Notes under the pieces: generated by a model | Databases searched by the model: none | Told to the model about the DNA's origin: nothing | Seen by the model: only the letters and a program-made list of their open reading frames with translations | Position numbers and translations under genes: made by a program | Shown: positions 45,975 through 56,243 of the stretch, in pieces | How the letters are laid out: the number at the start of each line of letters is the position of its first letter | Position numbering within the stretch: the first letter of the stretch is position 1 | NCBI RefSeq assembly: GCF_020037125.1 | Contig: NZ_JAIQDG010000029.1 | Location: forward strand, 89,191 to 153,190 | Source: Myxococcus sp. RHSTA-1-4 | GTDB taxonomy: Bacteria; Myxococcota; Myxococcia; Myxococcales; Myxococcaceae | Direction: 5' to 3' | DNA length: 64,000 nt

Positions 45975-46598
45975 ATGGCCGACGAGCTTCTCATCTTTGA
46001 GCAGACCATCGAAGCCCTGTTCCTGCGCGCGCTGTCCGGGCGGCTGACGCCCGAGTGCAAGGCGCGGCTGCGGCAGGCCGGCCTGGACGTGGACCAGAAG
46101 CTCCGCCCCGCCTACCCCTTCGAGTCCTGGATGACGTTCCTCCGCATTGGCGCGGAGGAGCTCTTCCCCCAGGAGCCCATCGACCAGGGCACCTGGAAGC
46201 TGGGAGAGGCCTACATCGAGGGCTTCCGGGAGACGATGCTGGGGCGCGCCGTGCTGTCACTGCTGCGCGTGCTGGGGCCCCGGCGGGCGCTGATGCGCGC
46301 CACGCAGAACTTCCGGGCCGGCAACAACTACACCGAGTCCAAGCTGAGGGAGCTGGGCCCCCAGCAGTTCGAGCTGTGGATGAACGAGGTGGGCGCCTAC
46401 CCGTCCTTCACCGCGGGCATCATCCACGCGGGACTGCGCGTGGCCGGAGCGAAGGACATCGTCATCGAGACGTCCGGCTACGACGGCCACGCCTGCACCT
46501 ACCGCATCAGCTGGAAGGAGGCCTCGGTCTCCTCGGGCGTGGCGGGCAGCGGGGACTCCAAGGCGGCCAGCAGGTCCGGGTCCATCATCTCCCTGTAG
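45975..46598 (+). CDS. DUF2378 family protein (myxobacterial paralogous family)
   Basis: A 207-residue soluble protein. The pattern of LIFEQTIEALFLRALSGRL, YPFESWMTFLRIGAEELFP, GRAVLSLLRVLGPRRALMR, and a closing CTYRISWKE is that of DUF2378/TIGR02265, a family expanded in myxobacteria whose function is unknown to me. After TYRISW, where members normally end, a 24-residue Ser/Gly-rich tail continues antisense through the end of the membrane-protein gene at 46499. The start has no ribosome site and may be leaderless. Confidence 0.8.
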   Translation: MADELLIFEQTIEALFLRALSGRLTPECKARLRQAGLDVDQKLRPAYPFESWMTFLRIGAEELFPQEPIDQGTWKLGEAYIEGFRETMLGRAVLSLLRVLGPRRALMRATQNFRAGNNYTESKLRELGPQQFELWMNEVGAYPSFTAGIIHAGLRVAGAKDIVIETSGYDGHACTYRISWKEASVSSGVAGSGDSKAASRSGSIISL

Positions 46599-47158
46599 AT
46601 GAACTCCGCGATGAGGCCCGTCACCATCCAGATGGGCAGGATGTAGAGGGACGTCATCTCCCAGAGGATGGCGCCCGCGTCCGCGTAGTACCAGATGCGG
46701 TAGCCGGTGAAGCGCTCCAGCACCACGCCGCTGAAGCCCTCGAAGAGCAGGATGACGATGCCGTAGACGGCGGCGCGCAGCCCGGTGTGCTGATACAGCA
46801 TCCACCGGTAGAGCGGCTCGATGAAGAAGAAGCACGCCACGCCGTAGATGAGGAACATCCACAGCGAGCACTGGCCGTAGGCGACGGAGACGGGCGTGTC
46901 CCAGATGGCGTTGAGCCCCAGCCTGTCATCCACCCGCCACTGGAACCGGAAGAGCGCCTCCAGCACGGGCACGTGCCGGGCCACCCGCACCAGGTTGTAG
47001 AAGAATATCTCCGAGCTGAGCCCTATCATCCCGTAGAGGCAGAAGCGGAACACGGCGAAGGCCAGCTTCATGCGCTGGCCGCGCTTCTGATCCGCGCGAC
47101 GGATGCGAACCGGACGGCGTTGACGAGTCTGCGAGTCCACTGCGAGCTCTGCCCCCAT
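46499..47158 (-). CDS. Membrane protein, putative ABC-transporter-permease family (PF06541-like)
   Basis: A 219-residue protein from ATG 47158, with GGGGGAA four bases upstream; a TTG at 47170 would add four residues. A basic N-terminus (residues 10-30) is followed by four to five helices (FRFCLYGMIGLSSEIFFYNL, LWMFLIYGVACFFFIEPLY, AVYGIVILLFEGFSGVVL, LYILPIWMVTGLIAEFIY). The pattern resembles PF06541, sometimes labelled ABC permease without evidence. The 30-residue acidic tail (ALESPLPATPEETE) overlaps the DUF2378 gene by 100 bases. Confidence 0.65.
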   Translation of the reverse strand: MGAELAVDSQTRQRRPVRIRRADQKRGQRMKLAFAVFRFCLYGMIGLSSEIFFYNLVRVARHVPVLEALFRFQWRVDDRLGLNAIWDTPVSVAYGQCSLWMFLIYGVACFFFIEPLYRWMLYQHTGLRAAVYGIVILLFEGFSGVVLERFTGYRIWYYADAGAILWEMTSLYILPIWMVTGLIAEFIYREMMDPDLLAALESPLPATPEETEASFQLMR

Positions 47159-47366
47159 GGATTCCCCCAAGTGGACTGCAAGGTACCGGACTCATCCCGA
47201 CCTGGCTAGACCCTGGTTCACAAATCCCGCCTCACTGAAATCAAGATTCCCGGAGACGGGATGGGCATCCACCGGGCTGGATTGGCGTGAGGCGCCCTAC
47301 GCCTCGGGTGGGCGGCGGTACGGCCATTGCTGAGGGAGGTGGCGGCGGCTTCGGGGAGGACGGGAC

Positions 47367-48998
47367 ATGCTGGCGAGGGTGCGGTCGGGGGCGTTGATGG
47401 GCATCGACGCGGTGGTGGTGGAGTGCGAGGTCGACATGGCGCTCGGCCTCCCCTACTTCAACGTCGTGGGACAGGCGGAAGGGGCGGTGCGGGAGTCGAA
47501 GGTCCGCGTCGTGTCCGCGCTGAAGAACACGGGCTTCGAGCTGCCGCAGAAGCGAATCACGGTGAACCTCGCGCCGGCGGACTTGAAGAAGGAGGGAGCG
47601 GCCTTCGAGCTCCCCATCGCCCTGGGGGTGCTGGTGGCGGCGAAGCTGCTGGAGGAGGCGCCCGTGGCGCGCCTGCTCTTCGGCGGAGAGCTGTCGCTGG
47701 ACGGCGCCATCCGCCCCATCAAGGGCGTGCTTCCGCTGGCCGTGGCGGCGAAGAACGGGGGCTACGACGGTGTCATGGTGCCGGCGGCGAACGCGGCCGA
47801 GGCGGCGCTGGTGGAGGGGCTGCGGGTGCTGCCGGTGGCCCACCTGCGCGAGGCGGTGGACCACCTGACGGGCACGCGCCCCGTGCAGACCTATACGCGG
47901 GAGGAGGACTCCCGGCGGCCCGGGGAGGGCCTCCCGGCACCGGACATGGCGGACGTGCGAGGCCAGCCGGACCTGAAGCTGGCCCTGGAGATGGCGGCCG
48001 CGGGCGGACACAACGTGCTGATGAGCGGCCCTCCGGGCTCCGGGAAGACCATGCTGGCGCGGCGGCTGCCCGGCATCCTCCCGGAGATGACCTTCAGCGA
48101 GGCGCTGGAGGTGACGAAGGTGTACTCGGTGCTGGGGCTCCTGGGAGAGGGGCACTCGTTGATGCGCGAACGTCCCTTCCGGGCGCCCCACCACACGCTC
48201 TCCGACGCGGGGCTGGTGGGCGGCGGCCCCATGGCGCGTCCGGGGGAGCTCTCCCTGGCGCACCACGGCGTGCTCTTCCTCGACGAGCTGCCGGAGTTCC
48301 GGAAGAACGTGCTGGAGGTGCTGCGCCAGCCGCTGGAGGAAGGCGCCATCCACCTGGCGCGGGCCAACCAGCACATCACCTACCCGTGCCAGGTGATGCT
48401 GGTGGCCGCGATGAACCCCTGCCCGTGCGGCTACTACGGCGCCCCGGGGCGCATCTGCACCTGCACGGACAACCGCCGCTACGAATACAACACGCGGGTG
48501 AGCGGGCCGCTGCTGGACCGCATCGACATCACCCTGCAGACGCGGCCGGTGGAGTACCAGCACCTGGCGCGCGCCGACACGCGGGAGCCGCCCAGCAGCT
48601 ACTACCGGGAGCGGGCCAAGGCCGCGCGCGAGCGCCAGCGGGCCCGCTACCGGAACGAGCCGGGCGTGAATTGCAACGCGCAGCTCCCACCGCACCTGCT
48701 ACGCCGCCACTGCGTGATGAGCCCCCGCGCCGAGGAGATGCTGGGGCGGGCGGTGCGCATGTTCGGACTCTCCGCGCGGGCCCATGACCGCATCCTCAAG
48801 GTGGCCCTCACCCGGGCCGACCTGGAGGGGCATGCCCGCATCGAGGCCATGGACATGCAGCTCGCCATCGACTGCCGGATGCTGGACCGCGTGAACTACC
48901 CGCATGACAACAACCGCAGCCCCCACCCTTCCCGGCCAGGCTCCGCCTCCCGGATGGCCGCGCCGTCCGGACGGGCGACTCCCCGGGAGGACTCCTGA
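47367..48998 (+). CDS. comM: YifB/ComM family Mg-chelatase-like AAA+ ATPase
   Basis: A 543-residue protein; GGGGAGG lies before ATG 47367. An N-terminal Lon-like S5 fold (residues 1-165: SGALMGIDAVVVECEVDMAL, GLPYFNVVGQAEGAVRESK) precedes the AAA+ core: GPPGSGKTM at about 220-228, RPFRAPHHTLSDAGLVGGG, FLDELPEF (Walker B), and the arginine region. MNPCPCGYYG and CTCTDNRRY hold four zinc-type cysteines. ComM is the branch-migration helicase used in natural transformation. The last 35 residues are a Ser/Arg-rich tail. It converges on the NDH-2 gene with 15 bases between stops. Confidence 0.93.
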   Translation: MLARVRSGALMGIDAVVVECEVDMALGLPYFNVVGQAEGAVRESKVRVVSALKNTGFELPQKRITVNLAPADLKKEGAAFELPIALGVLVAAKLLEEAPVARLLFGGELSLDGAIRPIKGVLPLAVAAKNGGYDGVMVPAANAAEAALVEGLRVLPVAHLREAVDHLTGTRPVQTYTREEDSRRPGEGLPAPDMADVRGQPDLKLALEMAAAGGHNVLMSGPPGSGKTMLARRLPGILPEMTFSEALEVTKVYSVLGLLGEGHSLMRERPFRAPHHTLSDAGLVGGGPMARPGELSLAHHGVLFLDELPEFRKNVLEVLRQPLEEGAIHLARANQHITYPCQVMLVAAMNPCPCGYYGAPGRICTCTDNRRYEYNTRVSGPLLDRIDITLQTRPVEYQHLARADTREPPSSYYRERAKAARERQRARYRNEPGVNCNAQLPPHLLRRHCVMSPRAEEMLGRAVRMFGLSARAHDRILKVALTRADLEGHARIEAMDMQLAIDCRMLDRVNYPHDNNRSPHPSRPGSASRMAAPSGRATPREDS

Positions 48999-49013
48999 GT
49001 GCGCGCTGGAGTG

Positions 49014-50393
49014 TCAGTGCGTCGCGGGCGGGGTGGGCGCCTGCCGCGAGGCGTGGACCTGGGCGGTGGCCTCGACCTCCACCGCCCCGGTGCCTCCATC
49101 CGGAAGCGCCCGGCCCGGCTTCACCAGGTCCAGTCGCGGGGTGGGGCCGGTGATGATGCGGGCGGACTTGGCGAACGTCAGGTACGAGTAGGCCCAGTTG
49201 AGCAGCACCGCCAGCCGGCTTCGGAAGCCGATGAGGAAGGTGATGTGGATGAGCAGCCAGGCCGCCCAGGCGGGGAAGCCGGACTGCTTGAAGCGGCGGA
49301 AGGCGATGCCCACCGCGTGCCCACGACCAATCACCGCGTAGGAGCCGCGGTCCCAGTACTTGAAAGGCTGCATGGGCTTGCCCTCCAGCCGGCGCCGGAT
49401 GTTGACGGCGGCCTGCTTGCCCATCTGCATCGCCGCGGGCGCGAGCCCGGGCACGGGCTTCCCGTCATCCCCCTTCACGGAGGCCAGGTCTCCGACGACG
49501 AAGATGTCTTCGTGCCCCGGCACCGTCAGCTCGGGCGCCACCAGGACGCGGCCGGCGCGGTCCAGCTCCACGCCCAGCGAGCGCGCCACGGGCGAGGCGG
49601 CCACTCCGGCGGCCCACACCACCGTGCGGGCCGGGAGGTGCTCGTCGCCGATGAAGACGCCCGTCTCGTCGATGTTGGTGACACGGGCGCCGGTGCGGAC
49701 CTCCACGCCCAGTTCCTCCAGCGCTCGGCGAGCCTTGAGGGACAGGTCCTCCGGGTAGACGGGCAGCACGTTCTTCACGCCCTCGATGAGGATGATGCGC
49801 GCCTGACGGGGGTCGATGTTCTTGAAGTCACCGGGCAGCGAGTGGCGGCTGATCTCCGCCAGGGCGCCCGCGAGCTCCACGCCCGTGGGGCCGGCGCCGA
49901 TGATGACGAAGTTGAGCAGCGCGCGGCGAACCTCCGGGTCCGTCTCGCGCTCGGCCAGTTCGAAGGCCATCAGGATGCGCCGGCGGATTTCCACCGCGTC
50001 CTCGATGGACTTCAGTCCCGGGGCGTACTTCGACCATTGGTCGTTGCCGAAGTAGGAGTGCGTGGCCCCCGTGGCGATGACGAGGAAGTCGTACGTCAGC
50101 TCACCGTCGGCCAGCAGCACGCGTTTGCCGGCGGTGTCCACGCCCGTCACGTCCGCCAGCAGCACGCTCACGTCGTGGGGGCCCAGAATCCCTCGCAGGG
50201 GCGCGGCAATCTCGCTGGGGCTGAGCGTCGCCGTGGCCACCTGGTACAGCAGGGGCTGGAAGAGATGGTGGTTGTGCCGGTCCACCACGGTGACGCGCAC
50301 CGGCGCCTTGTACAGGTGCCGCGCGGCATAGAGACCGGCGAAACCTCCGCCGAGGATGACCACATGGGGCAGGCTCTCGCGGTTCGCTTTCAC
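49014..50393 (-). CDS. ndh: Type II NADH dehydrogenase (NDH-2)
   Basis: A 459-residue flavoprotein starting at GTG 50393 (VKANRESLPHVVILGGG); no good ribosome site precedes it, so the start is uncertain. Residues 10-35 are the FAD Rossmann motif (VVILGGGFAGLYAARHL), residues 160-185 the NADH motif (FVIIGAGPTGVELAGALAE), and GHEDIFVVGDLA closes the FAD site. The PAAMQMGKQAA region and a C-terminal amphipathic membrane-binding segment (FLIGFRSRLAVLLNWAYSYL) are typical. It oxidises NADH and reduces quinone without pumping. The tail beyond 420 is variable. Confidence 0.88.
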   Translation of the reverse strand: MKANRESLPHVVILGGGFAGLYAARHLYKAPVRVTVVDRHNHHLFQPLLYQVATATLSPSEIAAPLRGILGPHDVSVLLADVTGVDTAGKRVLLADGELTYDFLVIATGATHSYFGNDQWSKYAPGLKSIEDAVEIRRRILMAFELAERETDPEVRRALLNFVIIGAGPTGVELAGALAEISRHSLPGDFKNIDPRQARIILIEGVKNVLPVYPEDLSLKARRALEELGVEVRTGARVTNIDETGVFIGDEHLPARTVVWAAGVAASPVARSLGVELDRAGRVLVAPELTVPGHEDIFVVGDLASVKGDDGKPVPGLAPAAMQMGKQAAVNIRRRLEGKPMQPFKYWDRGSYAVIGRGHAVGIAFRRFKQSGFPAWAAWLLIHITFLIGFRSRLAVLLNWAYSYLTFAKSARIITGPTPRLDLVKPGRALPDGGTGAVEVEATAQVHASRQAPTPPATH

Positions 50394-50488
50394 GCGGGGA
50401 AGTTCATGCCGGCCCCCCTGAAGTTCAACGCAAAGCGCCACCCCGGGAACAGGCGAGCAGGCGTCCCCCTGATTCTCCCTAGAAGGAG

Positions 50489-51334
50489 ATGACAACGCAG
50501 TGCGTCAGTGGAAGAATGGAGTTCCCCTCGACGCCGCGCATGAATCCCCTGCTCCCGCTGCTCACGGTGCTCCAGGCCGTCATCCTGATGGTGTGGGGCG
50601 TCTTCTGGATATCGTTGGCCGGGCTGATGATGCTGCTCACCCGGGACGGCGATGTCGCGCTGATGATGGCGCGGCGCTTCTGGGCGCCGCTGCACTGGCG
50701 CATCACCGGCTCGAGGATGACGGTGGAGCCGCTGCCAGACGTGGACTGGAGCCGGCCGCACGTCTTCTTGATGAACCACCAGTCCGCGCTGGACATCCCC
50801 TGCGCGTTCGCCGCGCTGCCCGTCAACCTGCGCTTCGTGGCCAAGCACGTGCTCCGCTACGTGCCGTTCCTCGGGCAGTACATGAAGATGACGGGGATGA
50901 TTTTCGTCAACCGCTCCCGGCACACGGAGGCGGTGAGGAGCATGGCCCTGGCCGGAAAGCGCATCCGCGAGGGCGCCAGCATCCTCGCCTTCCCTGAGGG
51001 GACGCGCTCGCGGGACGGCTCCATCCTGCCTTTCAAGAAGGGGCCCTTCGTGCTCGCGCTGGAGGCGCAGGTGCCCATCGTCCCGGTGGCCATCGAGGGC
51101 TCGGGCCAGGTGCTGCCCCCGGACCGCTTCTGCCTGCGCCGGCACGACATCCGCGTGAAGGTGGGGCGCCCCATCGAGACGAAGGGGCTCACCCTGGCGG
51201 ACCGCGAAGCGCTCATGCGGGAGGTGCGTGAGGCCCTCCTGCGGCTCCACCGCGACATCGGCGGCGAGAGCGAGGCCGCCGAGGTGGCCTCGCACGCACA
51301 GGGGCTGCCCACCCTCAACTCCCTACCGGGCTGA
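50489..51334 (+). CDS. plsC: 1-acylglycerol-3-phosphate acyltransferase (PlsC-like)
   Basis: A 281-residue protein; ATG 50489 directly follows AAGGAG with no spacer, so an ATG at 50516 or 50540 (MNPLLPLL) may be the real start. A membrane helix (about 20-50) leads to the acyltransferase core: NHQSALD (HX4D box), GQYMKMTGMIFVNRS, FPEGTRSRDGSILPFKKG and VPVAIEGSG. It should acylate lysophosphatidate to phosphatidate in the inner membrane, the step after PlsY. It is divergent from the NDH-2 gene, their starts being 95 bases apart, and lies 213 bases before recA. Confidence 0.88.
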   Translation: MTTQCVSGRMEFPSTPRMNPLLPLLTVLQAVILMVWGVFWISLAGLMMLLTRDGDVALMMARRFWAPLHWRITGSRMTVEPLPDVDWSRPHVFLMNHQSALDIPCAFAALPVNLRFVAKHVLRYVPFLGQYMKMTGMIFVNRSRHTEAVRSMALAGKRIREGASILAFPEGTRSRDGSILPFKKGPFVLALEAQVPIVPVAIEGSGQVLPPDRFCLRRHDIRVKVGRPIETKGLTLADREALMREVREALLRLHRDIGGESEAAEVASHAQGLPTLNSLPG

Positions 51335-51547
51335 ACCCGCTTCCCGCGGACCACCCCGGACAATCCGCCCCGGCGCCGCCACTCCGCCATTCGGGACGCC
51401 GGGCCACGCCCGTGGACGCCCCCGTCTCGCGCTCCAGAGGGCGCACACCCGGCATGGCCGTTGCTCATGCCCCTCGCCGATGCGCCCGGCCCAACCCGCG
51501 GCGCAGCACCCACTCACAGGCAGGGCGGCGAGGGAGCCGAAGACGGG

Positions 51548-52572
<1,025 letters not shown>

Positions 52573-52576
<4 letters not shown>

Positions 52577-53082
52577 GCGGACGCCGACAGCGCGTCGAGC
52601 GTCACGGGGAGGGGCCACCGGCGCTGGCCGGCGCACAACACCAGGGCGCCGTCAGGGCCCTCCTCCAGGAGCTGACCGAGCTGGTACTGGGCATCCCGGG
52701 AGAAGCGCGCCCGGGCCCTCCCCTGCTTCACGCGGCAGGAGAGGACACCGTCGGGCTCCACGAACAGGGTGGCGGTGTCCAGTGCCTCGGCGGTGCGGTC
52801 GCTCAGACGCACGGAGACGCGCTCGTCCGGGGTGACGTCCACGGTACGCACCTCGTAGGCGGCGCCCTCCACCTGGATGTAGCACCAGTCCTGGCCGATG
52901 CGGAGCTGGTAGCGCCCCGCCTCGTCCAGCACGAGGGAGGTGTTGAAGAGCTCGATGATTTTCGGGTGCTGGATGGGCTCGTCGTCGTGCCACCAGCGCA
53001 GCGTGGAGTCGAGGCGGATGCCGCTGTCCTCGCGGGTGTGCCAGCGCTTGCCGGGAGGGGGCTGTCCGGTGGGAGGTTGCAT
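52573..53082 (-). CDS. DUF1285-like protein
   Basis: A 169-residue cytoplasmic protein. DSTLRWWHDDEPIQHPKIIE, LVLDEAGRYQLRIGQDWCYI and VEGAAYEVRTVDV reproduce the order of the DUF1285 fold (a compact beta protein with the conserved VEDAPY-like turn, here VEGAAY). DUF1285 has no firm function. It is last in the - strand group pssA-cinA-membrane protein, 57 bases after the membrane-protein gene, and its stop codon overlaps the recA stop in CTAG (52573-52576). Confidence 0.75.
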
Positions 53083-53139
53083 GGCCTCTCTTATGTGCGC
53101 CTGGAGGGTGGAGGATTCAAGCCGGCGTGCCCCGGGCGC

Positions 53140-54852
53140 CTACCAGTTCCGGACAAGCTCCGTGTAGCCGCGGAAGGCCACCGCGCCCCAGAAGTTCACC
53201 AGCACGCCGAGCGCCACCGCCGCCAGCACCGCGCGGTTGCGGAGGGACCAGCCCCCAATGGCGAAGAGCAACAGGAGGTACGGCGTGTAGTCGAGGCTGA
53301 AGCGGAAGCCGAACTGCATGTAGCCGGTGTTCTGGTAGAAGAGGCCCGGCAGCGCGCACACGGCCACGGTGAGCCACAGCGGCCAGTGCAGGCGCGGGCG
53401 CGTCTTCGGGACCAGCAGGAAGACGAGCAGCGGCAGCGTCAGGAGCAGCGTCAGGCCGTGCGGGTCATACGCGAGCTTCAGCGGCTCCAGCGAGACCCTG
53501 GGCAGCTTGAGGAACGCGGCCTCCAGGTTGCGCGGCAGGTAGTCCCAGTGGAAGAGGCCGGTGCGGTCGATGTCCGCGTTGACGCGGTTGTTGTAGAAGA
53601 ACCGGTGGCCGAACTCTCCCAGGCGGCCGAAGCGGTAGAAGTTGTACGCGGCCGCCAGCAGCCCCAGGGGCGCGGCCCCCAGCGCGAACAGCCCCACCTT
53701 GCGCGCCGCGGGCTTCCAGTCCCGGCCCAGGGCCTTGAGCTGCGCCAGCCGGGAGCCCGGCTCGGGACACAGCGCCTCCAGGACGAAGAACAGGCCCGTG
53801 AAGAGCAGCGGCGTGCGGGTGAGCGTGGCCATGGAGAAGAACACGCCGGCGAGCAGCGGCCGGTGGGCCCGCACCGCGTTGCGCGCATAGAGGCAGGTGA
53901 AGGCCACGCCCATGACCTCGGCGCTGAACCAGACCTCGCCACGGATGGCGCAGTAGAAGAACAGGGTGCCGAAGGCGAGGATGAGCGCCAGGGCGGTGTT
54001 CTCGTTCCTGTCTCTCGCCGTCTCCCCCTCCTTCGCCAGGAAGCGCAGCAGCGAATAGAAGAGCGCCACCGCCAGCGCGCCGACGATGACGCCGAAGGAG
54101 GTGTCGTTGAACTGGTAGCCGTGCAGCGCGACGAAGGGCAGCATGACCACGGAGGGGAACGGCGGAAAGCTCACGAACCAGCGGTCCGTCGGCAGCAGCC
54201 GGCCCTCGCAGCGGACCTTCTCGCCGTCCACCACGCGCACACAGGCCCAGTCCTCCAGGTTGGGCAGCACCCGCGGGTCCAGGTCCAGCCGGCCCTCCAG
54301 CCAGGACTGCGACTGGTAGATGAAGTGCGGCGCCGCGCTCTGCCGCAGGAAGCGCTGCGAGCTGAAGCTGGCCAGCACCACGAAGGCCACCAGGAACAGC
54401 GCCACCTCCACGCGATACGCGGACAGCCACACGCGCAGGATGTTGAGCGGCAGGCCCCCCGCGGGCCCCCGCGAGGCGCCCTGGCCGGTGCCAGCGGAGT
54501 GGTCGCTCTCCGTCGGCGCGGCGGTGGCGGCCTTGCCGGAGTGCTCGTGCGCGGCGCCTCCCGCCGTCACGGTGGTGGCCCCCGTGCTGGAGTGAACGTG
54601 CTCGGCGCTCCCGGCCTGCGCGGTGAGGGTGCCCGTACCGGAGCGGCCGTGCTCGGAGCTCCCGGCCCGCGCGACGGTGGCGCCGTGGCCCGATGCGGAG
54701 GACGGCGCGGCCGTGCCACCCGCGCCCTCATTGCGCGGCTTGGAGGAAGCATCCGGCGCGGCCGAGCCGTGCGGAGCGGTGGCTCCCGAGCCGGAAGAGG
54801 CCCCACGCGCGGTGGGGGACGAACGGGGGCGCTTGGACTTGGAGCGGCTCAT
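53140..54852 (-). CDS. GT-C-like integral membrane protein with Ser/Ala/Gly/His N-terminus
   Basis: A 570-residue protein whose ATG (54852) overlaps the cinA stop by four bases (ATGA), implying coupled translation. Residues 1-135 are low complexity, rich in Ser, Gly, Ala and His, with SAEHVHS and AAHEHSG repeats. About 12 hydrophobic segments follow from 140 on (EVALFLVAFVVLASF, PSVVMLPFVALHG, TLLLTLPLLVFLLVP). A large loop after the first helix contains HFIYQSQSWLEGRLDLDPR, as in GT-C glycosyltransferases and mannosyltransferase-like proteins, but without a clear catalytic DxD. A lipid-linked sugar transferase or polymer flippase role is possible. Confidence 0.65.
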   Translation of the reverse strand: MSRSKSKRPRSSPTARGASSGSGATAPHGSAAPDASSKPRNEGAGGTAAPSSASGHGATVARAGSSEHGRSGTGTLTAQAGSAEHVHSSTGATTVTAGGAAHEHSGKAATAAPTESDHSAGTGQGASRGPAGGLPLNILRVWLSAYRVEVALFLVAFVVLASFSSQRFLRQSAAPHFIYQSQSWLEGRLDLDPRVLPNLEDWACVRVVDGEKVRCEGRLLPTDRWFVSFPPFPSVVMLPFVALHGYQFNDTSFGVIVGALAVALFYSLLRFLAKEGETARDRNENTALALILAFGTLFFYCAIRGEVWFSAEVMGVAFTCLYARNAVRAHRPLLAGVFFSMATLTRTPLLFTGLFFVLEALCPEPGSRLAQLKALGRDWKPAARKVGLFALGAAPLGLLAAAYNFYRFGRLGEFGHRFFYNNRVNADIDRTGLFHWDYLPRNLEAAFLKLPRVSLEPLKLAYDPHGLTLLLTLPLLVFLLVPKTRPRLHWPLWLTVAVCALPGLFYQNTGYMQFGFRFSLDYTPYLLLLFAIGGWSLRNRAVLAAVALGVLVNFWGAVAFRGYTELVRNW

Positions 54853-56120
54853 GGGATGGCGGGCGCGGCGAGCAGGTGCTGCCGCAGCATTTCCAGCGTG
54901 TGGGAGGCGGCGAACAGGCGCACGCGGTCGCGGTCGCCGGAGAAGGTCATGCGCTCACAGCGCGTGGGCATCCCCGCGCTGGCCAGCGCGCAGTACACGG
55001 TGCCCACCGGGTCCTCCGGCGTCCCGCCACCCGGGCCGGCGTAGCCCGTCACCGACAGGCCGTACGTGGTGCCACAGGCGGCGCGCACGCCCTCGGCCAT
55101 GGCGATGGCCGTCTCACGCGACACGGCGGAGTGACGCTCGAGCACCGCGGGAGGGACCCCCACCCACGCGGCCTTCATCTTCTCCGAGTACACCACCGCG
55201 CCGCCGATGAAGACGTCGCTGGCGCCCGGCACCGCCGTGAGCTGCTGGGAGATGAGCCCCCCCGTGCAGCTCTCCGCCGCCGCCAGCGTGGCCCCCGCCC
55301 TCCGGAGCATGCCGAGGAGCACCGGGGCGTACTCCTCCGCGTCCGCACCGAACACATGCGCACCCAGCACCCGGCGGCAGTCCGCCTCCACGGCGGCGAG
55401 CGTGGCGTCGGCCTCGGCCTGCGAGGGCGCCTCGGCCATCAGCTTCAGGTGGTTCTCCGGCGCATGCGTGCGGAAGCCGAACACCACCCGGGGGTGGCGC
55501 GGCGTCAGCGGCTTCACGAGCTGGTCCACCACCGACTCGCCCAGGCCCACCGTGCGCAGCAGCCGGAAGGCGCGATACACGCGGCCCGGCTCCGCCTCCA
55601 GCCAGGCGCGGATGCGCGGCAGCACCTCACCGTCCAGCAGGGCCTTGTACTCACGGGGCACGCCGGGGAGGAAGAAGAGCCGGCAGCGGCCGAGGGTGAG
55701 CAGGACCATGGGCGCGGAGCCCGCCGGGTTGCGCACCGGCTCGGCGCCCTGGGGGACGCGGGCCATGCGGAGCTGCCCCGGGTTGAGCTCGGGCGACATG
55801 CCCCGCGCCGCGTAGCGCTCCTTGAGCCAGCCGAGCACCCGGGCGTCCTCCACCAGGGGCACGCCCGCCGCCGCGGCGGCGCACTCGAGCGTGAAGTCGT
55901 CCGCCGTGGGCCCCAGGCCTCCGGACACAATCACCACGTCCGCGCGGGAGGCGGCGGACAGCAGGGCGTGGGTGATGTCCGGCCGCACGTCGCCCACGAG
56001 CACCACGCGCTCGACCTTCACCCCCAGGTCGAAGAGGCGGGCCTCCAGGTACGTGCTGTTCGTGTCCGTGATGAGGCCGGTGACGAGCTCGTCACCGGTG
56101 CACAGCAGCTCGACGCGCAT
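54849..56120 (-). CDS. cinA: CinA: nicotinamide-nucleotide amidohydrolase, competence/damage-inducible
   Basis: A 423-residue protein in the two-domain CinA form. Residues 1-165 are the MoCF-like domain (MRVELLCTGDELVTGLITD, IVSGGLGPTADDFT, FFLPGVPREYKALLD), and residues about 265-420 the amidohydrolase domain (AAAESCTGGLISQQLT, VTGYAGPGGGTPEDPVGTV). It deamidates NMN to nicotinate mononucleotide, recycling NAD, and is named for competence in other bacteria; comM lies 7 kb away. It is coupled to the GT-C-like gene by a 4-base overlap and follows pssA by 123 bases. Confidence 0.93.
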   Translation of the reverse strand: MRVELLCTGDELVTGLITDTNSTYLEARLFDLGVKVERVVLVGDVRPDITHALLSAASRADVVIVSGGLGPTADDFTLECAAAAAGVPLVEDARVLGWLKERYAARGMSPELNPGQLRMARVPQGAEPVRNPAGSAPMVLLTLGRCRLFFLPGVPREYKALLDGEVLPRIRAWLEAEPGRVYRAFRLLRTVGLGESVVDQLVKPLTPRHPRVVFGFRTHAPENHLKLMAEAPSQAEADATLAAVEADCRRVLGAHVFGADAEEYAPVLLGMLRRAGATLAAAESCTGGLISQQLTAVPGASDVFIGGAVVYSEKMKAAWVGVPPAVLERHSAVSRETAIAMAEGVRAACGTTYGLSVTGYAGPGGGTPEDPVGTVYCALASAGMPTRCERMTFSGDRDRVRLFAASHTLEMLRQHLLAAPAIP

Positions 56121-56243
56121 GGGCCGCGCATCCTAGCGGCAGCGGGCGGCGGCGGCACGCAAGGAAGGAGGACCTCCCGTGCCACGGCGCCCGGCGCCCC
56201 GAAGGGCGGATGCCCGGGCCCTTCCCTTGTCGCCGGGTGCGGC

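Noticed and set aside
51335..51547. SOS box upstream of recA
   Set aside because: I looked for CTGT-N8-ACAG and close variants and found none.
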